NCBI GenBank assembly: GCA_021323155.1
Contig: JAJTCI010000154.1
Location: forward strand, 1-5,983
Length of the DNA stretch: 5,983 nt
Origin: Chitinophagaceae bacterium
GTDB taxonomy: Bacteria > Bacteroidota > Bacteroidia > Chitinophagales > Chitinophagaceae
Direction of reading: 5' to 3'
Below are positions 1 to 4,532 of this stretch, piece by piece. A program made the position numbers and the translations under genes. The notes beneath the pieces are model-generated. The model did not search any database and had not been told where the DNA came from. It saw only the letters and a program-made list of their open reading frames with translations. Positions within the stretch are counted from its first letter, which is position 1. Each line of letters opens with the position of its first letter.

Positions 1-1
1 G

Positions 2-61
2 AAGACCCAAATGGATAACATGGAAACCAGCAATATGATTAACCACGATAAGATCACCTAA
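2..61 (+). CDS. Possible C-terminal tail of a plus-strand gene (partial)
   Basis: From the left edge one plus-strand frame stays open for 19 codons and ends in TAA at 59-61. It would encode the end of a hydrophilic protein with several Met and Asn residues (ending ...NHDKIT). Its stop overlaps the stop of the convergent SUI1-family gene (58-60), an arrangement common for converging bacterial genes. The other two plus frames close earlier, at 16-18 and 36-38. Nineteen codons are far too few to identify a family or to rule out chance, so this is only a candidate partial gene. Confidence 0.22.
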   Translation, partial: KTQMDNMETSNMINHDKIT

Positions 62-399
62 ATCTTTTTAGCATGTTTATACCCATTCTTCACCAACCAT
101 TGCATCACTTTTTCCCTCTGGTCGCCCTGCACAATGATCTCGCCGTCTTTCGCCGAGCCGCCGGTGCCACAGAAATTCTTTAGTTTCTTCCCAAGTTCCT
201 CCAGGTCGTCATTTGTTCCTGAAAAACCGTCTACGAGGGTTACGGCCTTTCCCGCACGGTGCTTTGTTTCCAGCCGCACTTTCAGTTTTTGTTGGGCAGG
301 CGATAAAGTTTCCTGCGCGCTGTTGTCTTCTTCAAAACGGAAGTTGGGATCTGTACTGTAGACAAACCCACGGGTATCTGGTTTGTTCTTCTTGCTCAT
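58..399 (-). CDS. yciH: YciH/SUI1 (eIF1-like) family translation initiation factor
   Basis: This 113-residue protein belongs to the SUI1/eIF1 family, the bacterial YciH group. The family binds the small ribosomal subunit and is thought to affect start-codon fidelity, but its bacterial role is not well settled. The SUI1 fold covers about residues 48-111. Visible family hallmarks are the VTLVDGF strand (53-59), the helix with LEELGKKLK (66-74), the GTGGSAKDG loop (78-86) and the QGDQR segment (91-95). The N-terminal 45 residues are charged and probably flexible, and include the GFVYSTDPNF segment seen in Bacteroidota homologues (recalled, not searched). The full length is typical. The ATG at 399-397 has no Shine-Dalgarno motif but an A/T-rich leader. 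It lies 30 bp downstream of nadC on the same strand, so co-transcription is likely. Confidence 0.93.
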   Translation of the reverse strand: MSKKNKPDTRGFVYSTDPNFRFEEDNSAQETLSPAQQKLKVRLETKHRAGKAVTLVDGFSGTNDDLEELGKKLKNFCGTGGSAKDGEIIVQGDQREKVMQWLVKNGYKHAKKI

Positions 400-429
400 A
401 CTAAAAATTTAAAGTTCACATCTTGCACA

Positions 430-1290
430 TCAATGTATCACCGCCTTTAAACTCAAGTCGAGGCTCCGGGCCTGGTGTATCAATCCGCCCACGCTCACAT
501 AGTCCACACCTGAAGCTGCATAGGCTTGAATGGTCTCTAAATTTATCCCGCCACTGGCTTCTGTCTCGAATTCATCGCCAATGATCTTTACGGCTTCACT
601 GCATTGTCCAGGTGTGAAATTATCGAGCATGATCCTGAACACCTTGCCTTTTCCTATGGCGCAGACTTGTTGCACGTCTTCAATACTCCTTGTCTCCACC
701 TCGATCTTCAACCCCGGTTTTTTTTGCTGCACGTATTGATGCGCGTTGTTGATCGCCGCTTCCAGTCCGCCTGCATAATCGATATGGTTATCCTTCAGCA
801 TGATCATGTCGTACAATCCAAACCGGTGATTAATGCCACCGCCGATGCGCACGGCTTCTTTTTCCAGCAACCGGAAATTGGGCGTGGTCTTCCGGGTATC
901 CAGCAGCCTGGTCTTAAACCCCTTTAATTCATCACTGTATTGCTTCGTGAGTGTAGCGATGCCGCTCATGCGCTGCATACAGTTCAGCACCAGGCGTTCG
1001 CACTTCAGGATCGTGTGGATGGTCGCTTTTACTTCGAAGGCTTTATCACCCCCCTTCATTGCGTCTCCGTCTCTCTTATAGCCCTGGAATTTACAGAACG
1101 GGTCGATCAGCTGGAATATCCTTTCCGCCACGGTAACGCCGGCAATGATGCCATCCTGTTTGATCTTGAGTACCGCGGTTCCTTCTTTGTCTTTCGGGAT
1201 ACAACTCAATGTGGAATGGTCGCCGTCGCCCACGTCTTCGGCCAGCGCTTCGGTGACCAGGTGCTGCAACTGTTCGTCAAAGCTTTTCAT
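430..1290 (-). CDS. nadC: Nicotinate-nucleotide pyrophosphorylase (carboxylating), quinolinate phosphoribosyltransferase
   Basis: NadC converts quinolinate and PRPP to nicotinate mononucleotide, CO2 and pyrophosphate, the step where de novo NAD synthesis joins the common pathway; it is a cytosolic enzyme. The 286 residues match the usual family length. An N-terminal domain (about 1-110) is followed by the alpha/beta barrel. Expected active-site segments are present: CERL with Arg99, LDTRKTTP (130-137) with Arg133 and Lys134, GGINHR (151-156) with His155 and Arg156, MLKDNH (164-169) with Lys166, EVET with Glu199, LDN with Asp223, and the phosphate-binding ASGG (246-249) and SVGG (266-269). No key residue is missing. 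nadA and nadB are not adjacent in this window. A terminator lies upstream, between this gene and the DUF4783-like gene, so nadC probably has its own promoter or relies on readthrough. The SUI1-family gene follows after 30 bp. Confidence 0.97.
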   Translation of the reverse strand: MKSFDEQLQHLVTEALAEDVGDGDHSTLSCIPKDKEGTAVLKIKQDGIIAGVTVAERIFQLIDPFCKFQGYKRDGDAMKGGDKAFEVKATIHTILKCERLVLNCMQRMSGIATLTKQYSDELKGFKTRLLDTRKTTPNFRLLEKEAVRIGGGINHRFGLYDMIMLKDNHIDYAGGLEAAINNAHQYVQQKKPGLKIEVETRSIEDVQQVCAIGKGKVFRIMLDNFTPGQCSEAVKIIGDEFETEASGGINLETIQAYAASGVDYVSVGGLIHQARSLDLSLKAVIH

Positions 1291-1317
1291 AATTGCAAGT
1301 TACAGCAGCGGATGGCA

Positions 1318-1325
1318 CAAATAAA
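1318..1325 (-). promoter_or_regulatory. Candidate -7 box for nadC inside the terminator U-tract
   Basis: On the minus strand this reads TTTATTTG, matching 7 of 8 positions of the Bacteroidota -7 consensus TAnnTTTG. It ends 27 nt before the nadC ATG, a sensible leader length. No convincing -33 TTG sits about 19 nt upstream, because that stretch is the terminator hairpin. A chance match in A/T-rich DNA is quite possible. Confidence 0.22.
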
Positions 1326-1348
1326 AAAAGCTTCCGGTTGGAAGCTTT
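1321..1348 (-). terminator. Intrinsic terminator after the DUF4783-like gene
   Basis: A perfect 9-bp inverted repeat (AAAGCTTCC at 1327-1335 and GGAAGCTTT at 1340-1348) encloses a 4-nt loop. Read on the minus strand, the second arm runs straight into T residues (seven Ts at 1329-1323, then A, T), the classic rho-independent layout. On the plus strand no T-run follows, so it is one-directional. It begins 24 bp past the stop of the DUF4783-like gene and ends 30 bp before the nadC start, so it should insulate nadC from that gene's promoter at least partly. Confidence 0.85.
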
Positions 1349-1372
1349 GTATTACGGGTATCCTGTTTTTAT

Positions 1373-1759
1373 TTAGTTGACACGGACGGTGATGATGCTG
1401 TATTTACCGCTCTTTTCTTTCAGCATCAGGGTGACATTGTAGCCCGTCTTTGTTTTTGCGCTGAGTTTACCGGTGATGGCCATCAGCCCTCCCATTTCAC
1501 GCTTGGAAGTAAGATCAAAACCTTTTACATCATACTCGTTAAAGAAAGACTTGAGCTTGATGCCCGCCTGTGTTTTATTGATGTTCTTTATTTCGCTCAC
1601 GTTGTCCGGGAGTTTCATGTCTATCACCTCGTCAAAATAACCGGAGATCTGCTCAGCATTGGCTGTTTGCAACGCCTTCACGATCTCGTCGGCATCCTGC
1701 TTAGGGCTGAAGGCAAACAGCGCTACGCTGAGACCAAACAGAACCAATAACTTTTGCAT
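1373..1759 (-). CDS. Small secreted DUF4783-like protein
   Basis: This 128-residue protein has an N-terminal signal peptide: MQK, a hydrophobic core (about residues 4-17), then a likely signal peptidase I site near residues 18-21. There is no lipobox cysteine, so a soluble periplasmic protein is expected. The mature part resembles the Bacteroidota DUF4783 family, an NTF2-like small fold of unknown function, with DADEIVKALQTANAEQISGYF near the start and a C-terminal GYNVTLMLKEKSGKYSI strand pair (106-122). The family call is from memory of such sequences. The frame is open upstream to 1837, but the 26 extra residues are polar and would bury the signal peptide, so the ATG at 1759-1757 was chosen. 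The gene is divergent from gpmI and ends in its own terminator. Its function is unknown. Confidence 0.8.
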   Translation of the reverse strand: MQKLLVLFGLSVALFAFSPKQDADEIVKALQTANAEQISGYFDEVIDMKLPDNVSEIKNINKTQAGIKLKSFFNEYDVKGFDLTSKREMGGLMAITGKLSAKTKTGYNVTLMLKEKSGKYSIITVRVN

Positions 1760-1890
1760 GTGTAGGATTTTGTGATGTAGTTCGCTAAAAATATGCCACG
1801 GCTTGTGCCAGGAGTTAAATTTAGCTTCTTTAAGCAAATTATAAATACTGTAGTTTTAACGCCTTAACAGTTTTGAAATTATCCGCTGGT
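1760..1890. promoter_or_regulatory. Divergent intergenic region between DUF4783-like gene and gpmI
   Basis: These 131 bp must hold the promoters for both divergent genes. They contain an A/T-rich core (about 1813-1860). Partial matches to the Bacteroidota -7 consensus TAnnTTTG are CAGTTTTG at 1868-1875 and TAGTTTTA at 1851-1858 on the plus strand, and TATTTTTA at 1793-1786 on the minus strand, each 7 of 8. None has a clear TTG about 19 nt upstream, so no exact promoter can be assigned. CAGTTTTG sits 15 nt before the gpmI ATG, the same spacing as the better promoter ahead of the haem-binding gene. Confidence 0.45.
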
Positions 1891-3411
1891 ATGAAAAAAG
1901 CTATTTTGGTCATTATGGATGGCTGGGGGCTGGGAAAAGTTAAGACCGCAGACGCCATCCAGAACGCCCATGTACCTTTTGTAACCTCCTTATATTCACA
2001 GTATCCCAACACAACATTAACAACCTGCGGTGAGGCGGTGGGGCTTCCTCCCGGCCAGATGGGCAATAGTGAGGTCGGACACCTGAACCTGGGGGCGGGC
2101 CGTATCGTCTACCAGGAGCTGCAACGGATCAATGTCGCCATCCGGGAAGGCGAGTTGCAACGCAACTTACCCTTGCTCAATGCCATACGCTATGCTAAAT
2201 CCAATGGCAAACCTTTGCACCTGCTCGGGCTGGTGAGCGACGGGGGGGTACACTCACATATCAACCACCTCAAGACCATATGTACCGTCTGCCAATCGGA
2301 AGGCATGGCAGACGTTTTTATCCATGCTTTTACCGATGGGCGTGATACGGATCCGAAAAGCGGCCTCCGTTTCATCACAGAATTACAGCGTCACCTGAAC
2401 ACAACGGTAGGGAAGATCGCATCGGTAAGCGGAAGATATTACGCGATGGATCGTGATAAGCGATGGGAACGCGTGAAGCTGGCCTATGACGCGTTGGTGA
2501 ACGGCGTAGGTGAAAAGGCCACCGACGCGATCGCTGCCGTGGAGCAATCGTATCTGGCCGGTACGACAGATGAATTTTTATTGCCAACGATCATTGTGGA
2601 TGAAGGACAGCAGCCGCTGGCCACCATTGCAGACGGAGACGTAGCGATATGTTTCAATTTCCGTACAGACCGCTGCCGGGAGATCACGCAGGTGCTTACG
2701 CAAAAGGATATGCGAGAGTTCAACATGCACCGCCTGAATCTTCATTATACCACGATGACGGAGTATGATAAAACATATACCGGGGTGAACGTTGTCTTCG
2801 AAACAGATAACCTGGAACATACGCTGGGACAGGTGCTCGCTGAACATGGAAAATCACAGATCCGCATCGCGGAAACGGAAAAATACCCGCATGTCACCTT
2901 CTTCTTTAGCGGTGGAAGAGAAATGGTGTTCGAGGGGGAGAAAAGGATCATGGTGTCATCGCCAAAGGTGCCCACCTACGACCTGCAACCGGAAATGAGC
3001 GCGGTAGAACTTACGGATCAGTTAATACCTGAAATTGAAAAAAGGTCGGCGGATTTTATCTGCCTCAATTACGCCAACGCGGATATGGTGGGCCATACCG
3101 GTATCTGGTCTGCCGCAGTGAAAGCAGTAGAAACGGTGGACCATTGCGTAAATCGTGTGGTGACGTCGGCGTTAGCGAACGGTTACACGGTTTTTCTCAC
3201 TGCAGATCACGGCAATGCAGATTATATGATCAATGAAGATGGAACGCCCAACACAGCCCACACACTGAACCCGGTGCCGCTGTTCGTGATCGACAGGGAA
3301 TGGCGCGGCATTGTGAGAGAAGGCAAGCTGGCCGATATCGCGCCAACGATCCTTGCGACGATGGGTGTACCTATTCCCAGGGAGATGACCGGCGAGGTAT
3401 TGACCCGGTAA
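1891..3411 (+). CDS. gpmI: 2,3-bisphosphoglycerate-independent phosphoglycerate mutase
   Basis: GpmI interconverts 3-phosphoglycerate and 2-phosphoglycerate in glycolysis and gluconeogenesis, using two metal ions (usually manganese) and a phosphoserine intermediate. The 506 residues match the family. Alkaline-phosphatase-type metal-site residues are all seen: Asp10 (VIMDGWG), the nucleophile Ser60 in GNSEVGH, Asp398 and His402 in NADMVGHTG, Asp439 and His440 in TADHGNAD, and His457 in NTAHT. Substrate-site residues include His121 (GGVHSH), Arg151 and Asp152 (GRDTDP), Arg182 and Arg188 (SGRYYAMDRD), Arg258 and Arg261 (NFRTDR) and Lys331 (EKYPH). The inserted transferase domain covers roughly residues 75-300. 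The frame also opens at a TTG (1873), but the ATG at 1891 puts the catalytic Asp at the normal distance from the N-terminus, so it was preferred. It appears to be a single-gene unit, with 80 bp and a new promoter before the next gene. Confidence 0.97.
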   Translation: MKKAILVIMDGWGLGKVKTADAIQNAHVPFVTSLYSQYPNTTLTTCGEAVGLPPGQMGNSEVGHLNLGAGRIVYQELQRINVAIREGELQRNLPLLNAIRYAKSNGKPLHLLGLVSDGGVHSHINHLKTICTVCQSEGMADVFIHAFTDGRDTDPKSGLRFITELQRHLNTTVGKIASVSGRYYAMDRDKRWERVKLAYDALVNGVGEKATDAIAAVEQSYLAGTTDEFLLPTIIVDEGQQPLATIADGDVAICFNFRTDRCREITQVLTQKDMREFNMHRLNLHYTTMTEYDKTYTGVNVVFETDNLEHTLGQVLAEHGKSQIRIAETEKYPHVTFFFSGGREMVFEGEKRIMVSSPKVPTYDLQPEMSAVELTDQLIPEIEKRSADFICLNYANADMVGHTGIWSAAVKAVETVDHCVNRVVTSALANGYTVFLTADHGNADYMINEDGTPNTAHTLNPVPLFVIDREWRGIVREGKLADIAPTILATMGVPIPREMTGEVLTR

Positions 3412-3446
3412 GTGGTGTAGGAAATACCGCTTGTCGTCAAACTCTA

Positions 3447-3476
3447 TTGTGCTGCGGACGCTGATTGCTAATTTTG
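3447..3476 (+). promoter_or_regulatory. Sigma-ABfr-type promoter for the haem-binding/TonB receptor operon
   Basis: A TTG at 3447-3449 is followed by 19 nt and then TAATTTTG at 3469-3476, an exact match to the Bacteroidota -7 consensus TAnnTTTG with normal spacing to the -33 element. The ATG of the next gene lies 15 nt past the -7 box, so the leader would be short (roughly 8-13 nt). It lies in the 80-bp gap after gpmI and supports a transcription unit separate from gpmI. Confidence 0.6.
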
Positions 3477-3491
3477 AACCAAACGTATACC

Positions 3492-4001
3492 ATGAGAATA
3501 TTGAAAAGGGTATTGATAGTGCTATTGGCCGGGTTTATCATCATCCAGTTCTTCCGCCCGGAAAAGAATAAAGCGCAGGGGCCCTCGAAGAACGACATCA
3601 GCACTTTATACGCGGTGCCTGCCGACGTGCATAACATATTGGACAAGGCATGCTATGATTGCCACAGCAATAACACCAGGTATCCCTGGTATGCCGAGAT
3701 CCAACCGGTAGCCTGGTGGCTGGACGATCACGTGCAGGAAGGAAAATCAGGTGTTAACTACAGCGAGTTTGCCAGTTATGGCCTGCGCAAACAGTACCAT
3801 AAACTGGAAGAGACGGAAGAAATGATAAAGGAAAAACACATGCCGCTGGATTCCTATCTCTGGCTGCACAAAGACGCTGACCTCACCGATGAAGAACGAC
3901 AAAAACTGGCGGAATGGTCAGTGGGTGTCCGCCGGCAGATGGAAGCAAAATACCCGATGGACAGCCTGGTGCGAAAGGCAGCTCCAGCAAAGACCCAATG
4001 A
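3492..4001 (+). CDS. Membrane-anchored haem-binding domain protein (CXXCH)
   Basis: This 169-residue protein has a short basic N-terminus, one hydrophobic segment (about 7-20, VLIVLLAGFIIIQF) and a periplasmic domain of the Haem_bd type (Pfam PF14376). The c-type haem attachment motif CYDCH is at 54-58, followed by the family-typical HSNNTRYPWY and IQPVAWWLDDHV segments. His80, His103, His116 and Met117 (KHMPLDSY) are possible sixth ligands of the haem iron, a guess from position. The C-terminal region (LTDEERQKLAEW, 131-142) resembles the end of small cytochrome domains. No lipobox cysteine follows the hydrophobic stretch, so an uncleaved inner-membrane anchor is favoured. The ATG at 3492 was chosen over an upstream in-frame TTG at 3465, which overlaps the promoter. 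The stop overlaps the next start (ATGA), and a TonB-dependent receptor follows. Its electron partner is unknown. Confidence 0.88.
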   Translation: MRILKRVLIVLLAGFIIIQFFRPEKNKAQGPSKNDISTLYAVPADVHNILDKACYDCHSNNTRYPWYAEIQPVAWWLDDHVQEGKSGVNYSEFASYGLRKQYHKLEETEEMIKEKHMPLDSYLWLHKDADLTDEERQKLAEWSVGVRRQMEAKYPMDSLVRKAAPAKTQ

Positions 4002-4504
4002 CAGTATGTAAAAAAATAACGGTGCTGTCCTGCATCGGTGCTTTAGTGTTCCCCGTGTGGATTGCTGTATGCTTACAGGTGCAAACGGTCATCGTCCGGC
4101 ACGAAATGTTAGAAGCGCTGGAGAAAGAACAACTGGTAACCCTTCGTTTAGCGCCTTCTGAAATTAATTGGTATAAACAGGATAAAGAACTGCAGGTAGG
4201 GGATGAGTTATTTGATGTGAAGGCTATCACTCTTACAGAGGGCACCTGGGTGGTCACCGGCTTATTCGACAAGAAAGAAAAAGCGCTGAAGAAACAGGTG
4301 GAAGATCTCGCCAGGAAGAACGAGACGGAAGGATCCGGCTTGTCGCGCTGGTTGCAACAATTATATCACGCGCCCGTCATCCTGCATTTGACCATCCCGG
4401 AGACGGCAACTATACAATCGAAATATACTTATGATATGCAACTCGCCGACTCATTCCGGCCTGTTGAGGGTCCCCCGCCCAAGTGCTCACCAGTGACGGT
4501 GTAA
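3998..4504 (+). CDS. Unknown membrane-anchored protein, coupled to the haem-binding gene
   Basis: I recognise no named family. The 168-residue product has a single N-terminal transmembrane segment (about 7-30), then a charged, probably periplasmic domain. A short helix (HEMLEALEKEQ, 35-45) precedes a strand-rich part with NWYKQDKELQVGDELFDVKAI (57-77) and GTWVVTGLFDKKEKALKKQ (82-100). A proline-rich tail ends in PPPKCSPVTV. Cys4, Cys12 and Cys25 lie in or near the membrane segment and Cys163 in the tail. The frame opens earlier (3914), but that part overlaps the upstream gene; the ATG at 3998 inside the ATGA stop-start overlap was chosen and suggests translational coupling. Short proteins of this layout beside TonB receptors are familiar to me in Bacteroidota, but without an assigned role. 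It lies 28 bp before the receptor gene, so a shared envelope or metal-related task is plausible but unproven. Confidence 0.8.
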   Translation: MTVCKKITVLSCIGALVFPVWIAVCLQVQTVIVRHEMLEALEKEQLVTLRLAPSEINWYKQDKELQVGDELFDVKAITLTEGTWVVTGLFDKKEKALKKQVEDLARKNETEGSGLSRWLQQLYHAPVILHLTIPETATIQSKYTYDMQLADSFRPVEGPPPKCSPVTV

Positions 4505-4532
4505 ACTTCTCTTCAATTCAAAAATCACACTG

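Noticed and set aside
404..433. Minus-strand TTG, 19 nt, TAAATTTT ahead of the SUI1-family gene
   Set aside because: The spacing fits a promoter, but the -7-like box ends 4 nt before the ATG, so transcription would start at or inside the start codon. A/T-rich leader sequence plus co-transcription with nadC explains it better.
940..1380. Plus-strand frame of 146 codons across nadC
   Set aside because: It is antisense to a complete nadC with all catalytic motifs and runs through the terminator hairpin. The product has no family features.
1760..1837. 26-residue N-terminal extension of the DUF4783-like protein
   Set aside because: The extension is polar and would place the signal peptide internally; the ATG at 1759 gives a normal signal peptide at the N-terminus.
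3406..3429. CGGTA/TACCG inverted repeat just after gpmI
   Set aside because: The stem is only 5 bp with a 14-nt loop and no T-run follows, so it is not a convincing terminator.
3914..3997. 28-residue upstream extension of the unknown membrane protein
   Set aside because: It overlaps the C-terminal coding part of the haem-binding protein and is Gly/Ser/Pro-rich. The ATG in the ATGA overlap is the normal operon arrangement and begins just before the membrane segment.
1..4000. Short shared string AAGACCCAA near base 2 and at about 3990
   Set aside because: A nine-base match without flanking similarity is within chance, and neither copy bounds a mobile element.
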